Origin: JADJOM01 sp046327715
GTDB taxonomy: Bacteria > Gemmatimonadota > Gemmatimonadetes > Gemmatimonadales > GWC2-71-9
Length of the DNA stretch: 64,000 nucleotides
Direction of reading: 5' to 3'
Assembly (NCBI GenBank): GCA_046327715.1
Contig: JAXLXY010000007.1
Coordinates: 1-64,000, forward strand
Positions 13,872 to 22,581 of the stretch are shown in pieces. Within the stretch, counting starts at the first letter, position 1; every line of letters begins with the position of its first letter. Made by a program: the position numbers and the translations under genes. The notes under the pieces were generated by a model. It was not told the DNA's origin. It was given only the letters and a program-made list of their open reading frames with translations, and made no database searches.

Positions 13872-15379
13872 CCGCCCAGCTGATCGCCGGCGACCCGCAC
13901 GACACCGCCCTCGCCGCGCAGGTACACCCGCCTGACTGGCGGAACCCCACCCCGCGGGACCGCTATCACCTGGTGGTCATCGGCGCCGGCACCGGCGGGC
14001 TCGTCACCGCGGCCGCGGCGGCGGGCCTCGGGGCCCGGGTGGCGCTGGTGGAGCGGCACCTCATGGGGGGAGACTGCCTCAACGTCGGCTGCGTGCCCTC
14101 CAAGGCGGTCATCAGCGCGGCGCGCGCCTGGCACGCCGCCCGCGAGGCGGCGTCGCGGTTCGGCGGCCCGGCGGCCACCGGGCCCGGGGACTTTGCCGCC
14201 GCGATGGAACGCATGCGCCGGCTCCGCGCCGGGCTCTCCCCGATCGATGGCGCCGCCCGCTTCCGCGACCTTGGCGTGGATGTCTTCCTGGGCGAGGGGC
14301 GATTCACCGGGCGCGGGACCATCACGGCGGGCGACCACGCCCTGCGCTTCCGCCGGGCGGTGGTCGCCACCGGCGCCCGCGCGGCCGTGCCGCCCATCCC
14401 CGGCCTCGCCGAGGCGGGCTGCCTCACCAACGAGAGCGTCTTCACCCTCACCGCCCTGCCCCCCCGCCTCGCGGTCATCGGCGGGGGCCCCATCGGCTGC
14501 GAACTGGCGCAGGCGTTCCGGCGTTTCGGCGCCGAGGTCACCATCATCGACGCCGCGCCCCGGCTCCTCCCCCGTGACGACGCGGACGCCGCGGCCCTCC
14601 TCGCCGACCAGCTGGTGAGCGAGGGCATCCGCCTGCTGACCTCCGCGAAGGTGCACGGCGTGGCACGGGTGGGCGAAGGGCGTGAACTGTCGATCGAACA
14701 CCCCGGCGGCACCACCCGCCTCACGGTGGACCAGGTCATCGTGGCGGCGGGACGCCGCCCCAACCTGGAAGGGCTCGGGCTGGACCTGGCCGGGATCGCG
14801 GCGACCCCGGCCGGCATCACCGTGGACGATCGGCTCCGCACCACCAACCCCGCGGCGTACGCCGTCGGCGATGTCTGCTCCCGGTTCCAGTTCACCCACA
14901 GCGCCGATTTCCAGGCGCGGCTGGTGGTGCAGAACGCGCTGTTCTTCGGCCGCGCCCGCGCCAGCCGGCTGGTGATCCCGTGGTGCAGCTATACCTCGCC
15001 CGAGGTGGCCCAGGTGGGACTCACCGCGGCCGAGGCCGCGTCCCGGGGCGTACCGCACGATGTGGTGCGGGTTGGGGTCGAGCACCTTGACCGGGCGGTG
15101 CTCGAAGGGGAGACCCGGGGCTTTGCCAAGTTCATCCTGGCGCGCGGCAGCGACCGGATCCTCGGCGCCACCCTCGTGGGCGCTGACGCCGGCGACCTGA
15201 TCGGCGAGGTGGCCCTCGCCATGACCAATGGCCTGGGCCTCGGCGCCATCGGCCGGACCATGCATCCCTACCCCACCCGGGGCGAGATCCTCCGCAAGGC
15301 CGCCGACGCCTGGCGCCGCGGCAGGCTGACGCCCACTGTCCGCCGCATCTTTTCCACCTGGTTCCGGATCTTCCGCTGA
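13868..15379 (+). CDS. Mercuric-reductase-like FAD-dependent disulfide oxidoreductase
   Basis: A 503-residue class I pyridine nucleotide-disulfide oxidoreductase. It has the FAD motif VVIGAGTGGLVTAAAAAG, the redox-active pair Cys70-LNVG-Cys75, the NAD(P) motif VIGGGPIGCELAQAF, the second FAD motif (YAVGDVC) and the C-terminal dimer interface with the His-Pro pair MHPYPTRGE. It lacks the heavy-metal N-terminal domain and the C-terminal Cys-Cys of true MerA, and no merB, merT or merR is nearby. Coupled by overlap on both sides to the TVP38 and arsM genes, it probably serves the arsenical pathway rather than mercury resistance. Confidence 0.87.
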   Translation: MTAQLIAGDPHDTALAAQVHPPDWRNPTPRDRYHLVVIGAGTGGLVTAAAAAGLGARVALVERHLMGGDCLNVGCVPSKAVISAARAWHAAREAASRFGGPAATGPGDFAAAMERMRRLRAGLSPIDGAARFRDLGVDVFLGEGRFTGRGTITAGDHALRFRRAVVATGARAAVPPIPGLAEAGCLTNESVFTLTALPPRLAVIGGGPIGCELAQAFRRFGAEVTIIDAAPRLLPRDDADAAALLADQLVSEGIRLLTSAKVHGVARVGEGRELSIEHPGGTTRLTVDQVIVAAGRRPNLEGLGLDLAGIAATPAGITVDDRLRTTNPAAYAVGDVCSRFQFTHSADFQARLVVQNALFFGRARASRLVIPWCSYTSPEVAQVGLTAAEAASRGVPHDVVRVGVEHLDRAVLEGETRGFAKFILARGSDRILGATLVGADAGDLIGEVALAMTNGLGLGAIGRTMHPYPTRGEILRKAADAWRRGRLTPTVRRIFSTWFRIFR

Positions 15380-16452
15380 TGACCGACGTCGCCACCTCCG
15401 GGCGCCTGGAGCAGGTCCAGGACTATTACGGCACCCGGCTCCGCTCCTCGACCGACCTCCGCACAGACGCCTGCACCACCGCCGAGGCCCCGACGCCGCG
15501 CCTGGCCGCGGCGCTGGCGCGGATCCACCCCGAGATACTGGCGCGCTACTACGGCTGCGGCCTCGTGACCCCCGAGGCGATCGAGGGGGCCACCATTCTC
15601 GACCTCGGTTCCGGCGCCGGGCGCGATGCCTTCACCCTGGCGCAGCTGGTCGGGGAACGGGGCCGCGTCATCGGCGTGGATGCCACGCCGGAGCAACTTG
15701 CGGTGGCGCGCCGCCACCTGGAATGGCACCGGGAGCGCTTCGGGTATGCCCGCGGCAACGTCGCCTTCCTGGAGCACGACCTCGAGCGCCTGGATACCCT
15801 GCCGCTCGAGGCCGGCACCGTGGACGTGGTGGTCTCCAACTGCGTCTTCAACCTGCTGCGCGACAAGGGAGCGGCGTTCCGTCAGGTGCACCGGCTGCTG
15901 CGGCCCGGCGGGGAGTTCTACTTCTCCGACGTCTACGCCGACCGCCGCCTGCCTGGCGCCCTGCTCGACGACCCGGAGCTGGTGGGGGAGTGCCTCGCCG
16001 GGGCGCTGTACTGGAACGACTTCCTGGCCCTGGCCTGCGCCGCCGGCTTCGGCGATCCGCGACTGGTGACCAGTCGCCGGCTCGGCATCCGCGACGAACG
16101 CATTGCCGGCCGGCTGGCGCCAGCCCGGTTCTACGCGGCCACCTGGCGGCTGTTCAAGCTGGAGGGGCTCGAGCCCGCCTGCGAGGACTACGGGCAGGCG
16201 GTGCGGTACGAGGGCGGCATTCCCGGGGCCGAGGCGCTGGTGCACCTGGATGGGCACCACCCGTTCGAGGTGGGGAAGATCGTCCCCGTGTGTGGCAACA
16301 CCTGGCGGATGCTGGCCGAGACCCGCCTGGCGCGCTGGTTCACCTGCTTCGGCGACATGAGCCGGCACTACGGCATCTTCGCCGGGTGTGGGACCAGCCT
16401 GCCGTTCTCCGAAGGGGAGGGCGCGCCGGCGCCAGCGGGAGCGTGCTGCTAG
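15379..16452 (+). CDS. arsM: Arsenite methyltransferase ArsM
   Basis: A 357-residue SAM-dependent methyltransferase that methylates As(III). The SAM motif is ILDLGSGAGRDAF. The arsenite-binding pair is Cys155 (SNCVFNL) and Cys205 (GECLAGALYWNDF), exactly 50 residues apart as in characterised eukaryotic ArsM, with Cys60 (ARYYGCG) in the position of the third conserved Cys. An extra C-terminal domain of about 100 residues ends in Cys-Cys, as in the arsenosugar-associated subgroup. The ATG overlaps the preceding TGA. It is the last gene of the operon and converges on the DUF547 gene. Confidence 0.93.
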   Translation: MTDVATSGRLEQVQDYYGTRLRSSTDLRTDACTTAEAPTPRLAAALARIHPEILARYYGCGLVTPEAIEGATILDLGSGAGRDAFTLAQLVGERGRVIGVDATPEQLAVARRHLEWHRERFGYARGNVAFLEHDLERLDTLPLEAGTVDVVVSNCVFNLLRDKGAAFRQVHRLLRPGGEFYFSDVYADRRLPGALLDDPELVGECLAGALYWNDFLALACAAGFGDPRLVTSRRLGIRDERIAGRLAPARFYAATWRLFKLEGLEPACEDYGQAVRYEGGIPGAEALVHLDGHHPFEVGKIVPVCGNTWRMLAETRLARWFTCFGDMSRHYGIFAGCGTSLPFSEGEGAPAPAGACC

Positions 16453-16478
16453 GCGCGTTCCCGCCGGCGGGCGTGGTG

Positions 16479-16494
16479 CCGGGCCGCGGCCCGG
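16479..16494. terminator. Palindrome between convergent arsM and DUF547 genes
   Basis: CCGGGCCGCGGCCCGG is a perfect 16-bp palindrome in the 48-base gap between the two convergent stops. It could end transcription from both sides, although no T-tract follows on either strand. Confidence 0.4.
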
Positions 16495-16500
16495 GATGGG

Positions 16501-17307
16501 CTACCGCCTTCCGGCGGCGAGGCGGGCCGCCTGCTCCACGCTGTTGAGGGTCCAGTCGTAGTCGGTGTACTCGAAGCGCTGCCAGCGGCCACCCTCCAGC
16601 AGCTCCCGCTCCGGGCCCGCCTCGTACCAGCGGGCGATGAACCGCGCCACCGCCTCCTTGCTCCCGCCGAAGTCCTTCTCGTAGTCCCGGAACTTGAAGA
16701 CCTGGCTCACGTAGACGGATCGCGTGGCAGCATCCACCCGGTTCTTGGCCGGGGAGCCACGCAGGAAGGTCCGCCCCTGGTCGTCGAGCTGCTCCTCCAG
16801 CCGGGCGCCGGTGTAGGCCTCGCTGCGGAGCGGCGGGCACCCCATGGCCGCGCAGACCAGGGCAAAGTGGATCCGCGGCTCCTGGTAGGTGGGGCGGATG
16901 ATCTTCTGCTCGATGTGGTCCAGGCCGTAGGGCGTGCCGCCCACCACGGCCAGCTTCTCGGTCCAGGGGCCATAGGCCTTGATGAAGCCGCCCGTCTTGT
17001 TGATGTTCCGGATCGACTCCCGCTCCTTGTGCGACAGGATCAACTGGATAGTGTAGGCGTTGTAGGCGTTGATCCAGAAGGCCAGCTGTTCCGCCCGGGG
17101 CAGCGGCGCCGGGTCGAAGGCCGCCAGTTGCGCCAGGTACTGCGGGAACTCGGGCGCGGCGCGGAACGCGGCGTAGTCCACGATCCCCTCGTGCACGTGG
17201 GCGCGCAGCAGGCCGTCGAAGAGGCCGTGGTCAAACGAGTCCTGGCCCGCGAGGGGGCCGGCCAGCAGGGCGGTGGCCGCGGCCAGGGCAGTGCTCCAGC
17301 GGGTCAT
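16501..17307 (-). CDS. DUF547 family secreted protein
   Basis: A 268-residue protein with a signal peptide (TALAAATALLAGPLAGQ) and the DUF547 core: AFWINAYNAYTIQLIL, then GLDHIEQKIIRP and FALVCAAMGCPPLRSEAY. DUF547 proteins resemble papain-fold/transglutaminase-like enzymes and recur beside arsenosugar genes, although no activity is established. I chose the ATG at 17307 because GAGGA lies five bases upstream; an ATG at 17334 would add nine residues. Its 5' end is only 25 bases from the divergent serine hydrolase gene, so the two promoters must overlap coding sequence. Confidence 0.85.
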   Translation of the reverse strand: MTRWSTALAAATALLAGPLAGQDSFDHGLFDGLLRAHVHEGIVDYAAFRAAPEFPQYLAQLAAFDPAPLPRAEQLAFWINAYNAYTIQLILSHKERESIRNINKTGGFIKAYGPWTEKLAVVGGTPYGLDHIEQKIIRPTYQEPRIHFALVCAAMGCPPLRSEAYTGARLEEQLDDQGRTFLRGSPAKNRVDAATRSVYVSQVFKFRDYEKDFGGSKEAVARFIARWYEAGPERELLEGGRWQRFEYTDYDWTLNSVEQAARLAAGRR

Positions 17308-17332
17308 TCGATCCTCATTGAGGTGGTCTGCC

Positions 17333-18889
17333 ATGCTACGTCGCCGGACCGCGACCGGATTCCTCGCCCTGGCCGGTGTCCTGCTCGCTCCCGAGCTCCC
17401 CGCCCAGGCGGCGCCCAAGGAACTCGACGCGAGCATCGCCCGCATCCTGCAGCAGTTCAACCAGCCGGGCGCCGCCATCGCGGTGATCCGCGACGGCAAG
17501 GTGGTCTTCCAGCAGGGGTGGGGCGTCCGCACCGTCGGGCGCCCCGAGAAGGTGGACGAGCATACCCGCTTCCAGGTGGCGAGCAACAGCAAGGCGATGA
17601 CCGCCGCCGCGCTCGCCCTGCTCATCCAGGACGGCAAGCTCTCCTGGGACGACCGGGTGATCGACCACCTGCCGTGGTTCCGGCTGGGCGGCGACGCGTA
17701 CATCACCCGCGAGTTCCGGGTGCGCGACCTCCTCTGCCACCGCAGCGGCCTCTCCCTCGGCCAGGGCGACCTGCTCATCTTCGGCTCCGATTATTCCAGC
17801 GCCGAGATCGCCCGCCGGCTCCGGTTCCTGACGCCGCCCAACACCTTCCGGGCCGGCTACGCCTACGACAACGTGCTCTACATCGTGGCCGGCGAGCTGG
17901 TGCGCGAGGTGAGCGGCATGCCGTGGGAGGACTTCGTCGCCACCCGCCTCATGGCGCCGCTCGGCATGCGCGAGTCGGCCCCCGCGCTCTCCCGCATCGA
18001 CCTGGGCCAGAACGTCGCCTCCGCGCACGACCGGCGGAACGGCCAGCCGGTGGTGGTGGTGCACGATTCGGTGGTGAACGCCCTCGCCGCCGGCGGCGTG
18101 GTGGCCAGCGTGGCCGACTGGACCCGGTGGATGCGGGTGCAGCTCGACAGCGGCCGCGCCGACGCCACCACCCGCCTCTGGCGCAGCGCCGACACCCGCA
18201 CCATGTGGGAGCCGCACGTGAGCCTCCCCATCGGCGAGGTGCCACCCGCGCTGGCCGCGCTCAAGCCCAACTTCGCCGGCTACGGCCTGGGCTGGTTCCT
18301 GCGCGACTACCGCGGGGTCAAGCTGGTGTGGCACGACGGCGGCCTGCAGGGCATGCTCTCCCGCACCATCCTGGTCCCGGAGAAGAACCTGGGGATCGTC
18401 GTCTTCACCAATGGCATGACCGGCAGCTACCAGGCCCTCGGATGGACCGTGCTCGACTGGGCCCTCGGCGCCCCGAAGACCGACTGGGCCGGCCTGATCC
18501 ACGCCCGCGACCAGGGGGGCCAGGACGCCGACCGCGCCTTCGAGGACTCGGCCGCCGCCGCCCGCCACCGCGACGTGGGCCCCTCGCTGCCGCTGGCGCG
18601 CTACGCCGGCACCTACCATGACGAGTGGTACGGCGACGTGACCCTGGCGGTGGAGGGCGATCACCTGGTGATCCGCTGGAGCCACTCGCCGCCCTACACC
18701 GCCGATCTCGAGCACTGGCAGTACGACACCTTCCGCGCCCGGATGCGGGAGAAGACCATCGCCGACGCGTTCATCACCTTCGCGCTCGCCCCCGACGGCT
18801 CCATCGAGCGCATGACCATGGCGCCGGTGCTCCCCTCGACCGACTTCAGCTTCGACTACCAGGACCTGCTGTTCCGGCCGGTACCCTGA
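17333..18889 (+). CDS. Secreted serine hydrolase, beta-lactamase class C-like
   Basis: A 518-residue protein with a signal peptide ending near PAQA and a beta-lactamase/penicillin-binding-like domain. The nucleophile motif SxxK is Ser84-Asn-Ser-Lys87, the YxN motif is YDN in AGYAYDNVLYIVAGE, and the third motif region is HDGGLQGMLSR. A C-terminal DUF3471-type domain (residues about 420-518) follows, as in many Gemmatimonadota and Bacteroidota homologues. GAGGTGG precedes the ATG by seven bases. A general esterase or D-amino peptide hydrolase is more likely than a resistance enzyme. Confidence 0.86.
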   Translation: MLRRRTATGFLALAGVLLAPELPAQAAPKELDASIARILQQFNQPGAAIAVIRDGKVVFQQGWGVRTVGRPEKVDEHTRFQVASNSKAMTAAALALLIQDGKLSWDDRVIDHLPWFRLGGDAYITREFRVRDLLCHRSGLSLGQGDLLIFGSDYSSAEIARRLRFLTPPNTFRAGYAYDNVLYIVAGELVREVSGMPWEDFVATRLMAPLGMRESAPALSRIDLGQNVASAHDRRNGQPVVVVHDSVVNALAAGGVVASVADWTRWMRVQLDSGRADATTRLWRSADTRTMWEPHVSLPIGEVPPALAALKPNFAGYGLGWFLRDYRGVKLVWHDGGLQGMLSRTILVPEKNLGIVVFTNGMTGSYQALGWTVLDWALGAPKTDWAGLIHARDQGGQDADRAFEDSAAAARHRDVGPSLPLARYAGTYHDEWYGDVTLAVEGDHLVIRWSHSPPYTADLEHWQYDTFRARMREKTIADAFITFALAPDGSIERMTMAPVLPSTDFSFDYQDLLFRPVP

Positions 18890-18905
18890 CCCCTCGAGGT
18901 GGCCC

Positions 18906-19433
18906 ATGAAGAAGATCCTCTCCTGGCTGGCCGGCGGCGCCGTCCTCCTGGTCCTGGCGCTGCTCGGCACCGGGGTGGCGCTGCCCCGGGAGCACCGGGC
19001 CCGCAGCTGCGTGACCCTCGATGCCCCGGCCGAGAGCCTCTATGCGGTGCTCCGGGACATCGGCGACACCCCGTCGTGGTGGAAGGAGATGGAAAGCGCG
19101 GTGCGGGCCGACACCGGTGGGGTGGAGCGCTGGACCGAGACCGCCGGCGGCTTCACCATGACCGTGCGGGTGGAGGACACGGAGCCCGGGACCGAGTTCG
19201 TCACCGTCATCGAGCCGCCGCCCGGCGCGGTCTTCGGCGGCCGGTGGAGCCACCGGGTGGGGGAGCGGACCGCCGCGGGGCACGCCGTCTGCCTGACCGA
19301 GGAGGGGTGGGTCTCCAATCCCCTCTGGCGGGCCCTCGGCGCCCTGCGCGGCACCCATGCCACCCTCGACAGCTATCTCACGGCGTTCGCCGCGCGCTTC
19401 GGCACCACGTACACCCCGGAACACCTCGACTGA
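18906..19433 (+). CDS. SRPBCC (START-like) family protein
   Basis: A 175-residue protein with one N-terminal membrane helix (LAGGAVLLVLALLGTGVALP) and a START-like/polyketide-cyclase fold, visible as the opening strand RSCVTLDAPAESLYAVLRDI, the central beta strands and a C-terminal helix (THATLDSYLTAFAARFG). Such domains bind hydrophobic ligands; the ligand here is unknown. GAGGTGG lies upstream of the ATG. It follows the serine hydrolase by 16 bases and is probably co-transcribed. Confidence 0.75.
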   Translation: MKKILSWLAGGAVLLVLALLGTGVALPREHRARSCVTLDAPAESLYAVLRDIGDTPSWWKEMESAVRADTGGVERWTETAGGFTMTVRVEDTEPGTEFVTVIEPPPGAVFGGRWSHRVGERTAAGHAVCLTEEGWVSNPLWRALGALRGTHATLDSYLTAFAARFGTTYTPEHLD

Positions 19434-19538
19434 CCCCGGGGTGAGGGCCGTCACCAGCCGCGCAACCCGGCCGGCCGTATGCTAGTCTTCAGGCAACCCT
19501 GGCCTCCCCCGCGGCATCCCATGGTGGTCCCGATCCCG

Positions 19539-20969
19539 ATGCGTCGAATGTTCCCATCCGCCCTCACGGGCCTGCTCGCCATTGCGGTGGCCTGCTCCAG
19601 CACCGATCCGCGCCCCGGCCCCGACCCGAACGCGCCGGTGGTGACCATCACCAGCCCGGCCGACAACGCCAGCGTGCCCGAGAGCAGCGCGGTGCTGCTG
19701 GCCGGCGGCGCGGTGGATGACAACGGCGCGGTGCTCCCCGGCAGCGTCCTGCTCTGGTCGAGCTCCATCGACGGCGCCCTCGGCACCGGCGACAGCGTGG
19801 TGCTCAGCACCCTCACCGCGGGGCACCACACGATCACCCTCTCGGCCACCGACACCGCGGGCCTCACCGGCCAGGCGTCGGTGACCCTCAACGTGGTGGG
19901 CACCGCGCCGACGCTCGGCCTCGACACCATCGCGAGCGGGTTCGACAGCCCGATCTTCCTCACGGCGCCTCCCGGCGACACCACCCGCCTCTTCGTGGTG
20001 GAGCAGAGCGGCGCCATCCGGATCATCAAGAATGGCGTGACCCTCGGCACCCCGTTCCTCAACCTGCACGACTCCCTCAGCACCGGCGGCGAGCAGGGGC
20101 TCCTCGGACTCGCCTTCGATCCCAACTACGCCACCACCGGCCGCTTCTTCGTGAGCTACACCCGCCAGAACGGCGACAGCCGCCTGGCCCGCTACACCGT
20201 CTCCGCCGATCCCGACGTGGCCAGCGAGGCCTCGGGCGTGACCATCCTCGGCGTGCCCCAGCCGTACTCCAACCACAACGGCGGCGGCATCGCCTTCGGC
20301 CCGGACAACTACCTCTACTTCGGCCTGGGCGACGGCGGCAGCGGTGGCGACCCCGACGGCCACGGCCAGCGGCGCGACGAGCTGCTGGGCTCCATGCTCC
20401 GGCTCGACGTGAGCGGCGCCACGTACACCATTCCCGGCACCAACCCCTACGCCTCGAGCACCGCGTTCCGGCAGGAGCTGTGGAACTACGGCCTGCGCAA
20501 CCCGTGGCGCTGGAGCTTCGACCGCCTGACCGGCGACCTCTACATCGGCGACGTGGGCCAGGGCGACTACGAGGAAGTGGACGTGCAGCCGTCGGGCAGC
20601 AGCGGGGGCGAGAACTACGGCTGGAACACCATGGAAGGGACGCACTGCTATCCGGACGCCTCGCCCTGCAACCAGGCGGGGCTGGCACTGCCCGTGCTGG
20701 ACTACGGGCACGGCCAGGGGTGCTCGGTGACCGGCGGGTACGTGTACCGGGGCCAGGACATCCCGTCGCTGCAGGGCACCTACTTCTACGCCGACTACTG
20801 CAGCGGCTGGGTGCGCAGCTTCCGGTGGAGCGGCGGGCAGGCCACCGCGCGGCTCGACCGGCCGGAGCTCGAGCCCGGGGGGAACATCACCAGCTTCGGC
20901 GAGGACGCGCGGGGAGAGCTGTACATCATCACCCAGGGCGGCGGGGTGCACCGGATCGTGGCCCGCTGA
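19539..20969 (+). CDS. PQQ-dependent sugar dehydrogenase-like lipoprotein
   Basis: A 476-residue lipoprotein with lipobox IAVAC, a short Pro-rich spacer, an Ig-like/cadherin-like domain (residues about 28-125) and a soluble glucose dehydrogenase-type six-bladed propeller. Propeller signatures include GEQGLLGLAFDPNY, HNGGGIAFGPDNYLYFGLGDGG and LRNPWRWSFDRLTGDLYIGDVGQ, which carry the catalytic His and PQQ/Ca contacts of the family. The ATG at 19539 gives the most standard signal peptide; ATGs at 19521 and 19548 are possible. Likely oxidises a sugar or aldose at the outer membrane; no PQQ synthesis genes are nearby. Confidence 0.87.
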   Translation: MRRMFPSALTGLLAIAVACSSTDPRPGPDPNAPVVTITSPADNASVPESSAVLLAGGAVDDNGAVLPGSVLLWSSSIDGALGTGDSVVLSTLTAGHHTITLSATDTAGLTGQASVTLNVVGTAPTLGLDTIASGFDSPIFLTAPPGDTTRLFVVEQSGAIRIIKNGVTLGTPFLNLHDSLSTGGEQGLLGLAFDPNYATTGRFFVSYTRQNGDSRLARYTVSADPDVASEASGVTILGVPQPYSNHNGGGIAFGPDNYLYFGLGDGGSGGDPDGHGQRRDELLGSMLRLDVSGATYTIPGTNPYASSTAFRQELWNYGLRNPWRWSFDRLTGDLYIGDVGQGDYEEVDVQPSGSSGGENYGWNTMEGTHCYPDASPCNQAGLALPVLDYGHGQGCSVTGGYVYRGQDIPSLQGTYFYADYCSGWVRSFRWSGGQATARLDRPELEPGGNITSFGEDARGELYIITQGGGVHRIVAR

Positions 20970-21017
20970 CGGGCGGCGGCGCGGGGGTTAGGTTCCCTCC
21001 ACCCCACTCCCGCGCCC

Positions 21018-21941
21018 ATGCCCGACGCCCCTGACCGAGCCGACCTCGCGGACCTCGCCGCCCGCCTCCCCGCCGAGGCGCTGTTCGGCACCTCGTCGTG
21101 GAACTACCCCGGCTGGAAGGGACTGGTCTACGAGCGGGACTACCCGAAGACCGGCGCGGCGGCCCGGATGCTCGAGGAGTACGCCCGCTATCCGCTGTTC
21201 CGCACGGTGGGCATCGACTCCACCTTCTACAATCCCGCCAGCCCCAAGGTCCTGGAGAGCTACGCGCGGGCGCTGCCCCCCGGCTTCCGCTGCGTGAGCA
21301 AGGTGTGGGACCGCATCACGGTCCACACCCTGCCCAAGGCGCGCTACAAGACCCAGGGTGGCGAGGCCAACCCCGACTTCCTGAACGCCGAGCTGTTCCA
21401 GGCCGAGGTGCTTGACCCCTGCCTGGAGCACTTCCGCGATCACCTCGGGCCGTTCGTCTTCGAGTTCCAGACCATCGCCCGCTCGGCAAAGCTCACCGGC
21501 CAGGCCTTCGCCGACCTGCTCGACGGGTTCTTCTCCCGGCTGCCGCGCGAGGTGCCCTACGCCGTGGAGCTCCGCAACCAGGAATACCTGGTGCCACCCT
21601 ACTTCGCGGTGCTGCGCGAGCACAACGTGGCCCACGTGTTCAACAGCTGGACCCGGATGCCGGCCATCGGCGAGCAGCTCGACCTGCCCGGGAGCATGAG
21701 CGCGCCGTTTGCGGTGGCGCGGGTGCTGCTGCGGCCCGGCCGCACCTACAACGATGCGGTGGACGCCTTCGCACCGTACGATGAGATCCGTGACAAGAAC
21801 CCCGAGCTCCGCGCCGACGTGGCGCGGCTCATCCGGATGGCCACCGAGCTCCGCATCCCCGCCTACGTGCTGGTGAACAACCGGGCCGAGGGGAGCGCAC
21901 CGAAGACAATCGCCGCCATCGCCGCGCTGCTGGTGAAGTAG
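21018..21941 (+). CDS. DUF72 (YecE-like) protein
   Basis: A 307-residue TIM-barrel protein of the DUF72 family. Diagnostic features are GTSSWNYPGWKGLVY near the N terminus, the strand IDSTFYNPASP, PPGFRCVSKVWDRIT and VPYAVELRNQEYL. The family has no agreed function. The ATG at 21018 directly precedes a natural acidic N terminus. It is separated from the upstream sugar dehydrogenase by 48 bases and followed by a long TTCCCGC array. Confidence 0.85.
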   Translation: MPDAPDRADLADLAARLPAEALFGTSSWNYPGWKGLVYERDYPKTGAAARMLEEYARYPLFRTVGIDSTFYNPASPKVLESYARALPPGFRCVSKVWDRITVHTLPKARYKTQGGEANPDFLNAELFQAEVLDPCLEHFRDHLGPFVFEFQTIARSAKLTGQAFADLLDGFFSRLPREVPYAVELRNQEYLVPPYFAVLREHNVAHVFNSWTRMPAIGEQLDLPGSMSAPFAVARVLLRPGRTYNDAVDAFAPYDEIRDKNPELRADVARLIRMATELRIPAYVLVNNRAEGSAPKTIAAIAALLVK

Positions 21942-21967
21942 CGCCGGACGCCCTTCCCTCTTCCCTC

Positions 21968-22037
21968 TTCCCGCTTCCCGCTTCCCGCTTCCCGCTTCCC
22001 GCTTCCCGCTTCCCGCTTCCCGCTTCCCGCTTCCCGC
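21968..22037. repeat. Ten perfect TTCCCGC units
   Basis: Exactly ten identical tandem copies of the 7-bp unit TTCCCGC occupy 70 bases, preceded by degenerate units (TTCCCTC) from about 21954. It is the most homogeneous array in the window and lies between the stops of the convergent DUF72 and TfoX-like genes. Sequence identity of all units suggests recent expansion. Confidence 0.95.
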
Positions 22038-22051
22038 CACGAAAACCAGAA

Positions 22052-22080
22052 CCCCTCCCCCACGCATCGTGGAGAAGGGG
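22052..22080. terminator. Hairpin between convergent genes
   Basis: CCCCT...CCACG pairs with CGTGG...AGGGG around a CAT loop, with two mismatches. It lies between the TTCCCGC array and the stop of the TfoX-like gene, so it can serve as a terminator for either convergent gene. No strong T-tract is visible. Confidence 0.45.
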
Positions 22081-22110
22081 CTCGGCTTGCCTGGGCCAGG
22101 GGGCGTGGCG

Positions 22111-22506
22111 CTAGGCGGAGGCGCGGCGGGCCGGGGTGCGGCGGCGCACCACCGCGCGGCGCTTGCGGGGGCCTTCCTCGACGGGGCTCTGGGCCAGGGC
22201 GTGGGCCGAGGCGGCGAGCCCGATGGCGCGGCTCGCGGCGTGGCTGCCGTGCACCGAGGCCTCGACCCAGCGACCGAAGGGCGCCTGCGCGCCGGTGAGG
22301 AACGGGCGTGCGGCGCGGGTGTCGAGCACCGCCTGCCGCTCGGCCTCGGGCAGCTTGAGGACGATGGCTTCGTCGAAGAGGAACGCGAACATGCGGCCGT
22401 GGGTGAAGAACGCCTCCGCCCCGAACATCCGCTTGGTCGTCACCTCCGGCATCGCACGAATCGCCGCCTGCACGACTTCGTACGCATCGCTCCGCGTGCG
22501 CGCCAC
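22111..22506 (-). CDS. TfoX/Sxy N-terminal domain protein
   Basis: A 131-residue protein with the TfoX N-terminal domain (VTTKRMFGAEAFFTHGRMFAFLFDEAIVLKLP) and a basic, Arg/Ala-rich tail (RKRRAVVRRRTPARRASA). Such stand-alone domains are widespread and not shown to control competence. The ATG at 22506 opens MARTRSDAYEVVQAAI. It is monocistronic, with the aldose-epimerase-like gene ending 75 bases upstream of its start. Confidence 0.8.
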   Translation of the reverse strand: MARTRSDAYEVVQAAIRAMPEVTTKRMFGAEAFFTHGRMFAFLFDEAIVLKLPEAERQAVLDTRAARPFLTGAQAPFGRWVEASVHGSHAASRAIGLAASAHALAQSPVEEGPRKRRAVVRRRTPARRASA

Positions 22507-22581
22507 TGGTCCGCTCCCGGTCCGTGAGGCTGGAAAAAGGGTGGCAAACGTACCACCCGCGGGCCGGGTCCGCCAGAACGA

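Noticed and set aside
13868..15379. Mercury resistance determinant
   Set aside because: No heavy-metal-associated N-terminal domain, no C-terminal Cys-Cys, and no mer transport or regulator genes; the context is arsenic.
17333..18889. Antibiotic-resistance beta-lactamase
   Set aside because: The protein has a C-terminal DUF3471-like domain and an esterase-like layout; class C-like folds of this type are mostly general hydrolases.
21968..22037. Possible CRISPR array
   Set aside because: Ten directly abutting 7-bp units without spacers; a minisatellite, and no cas genes are nearby.
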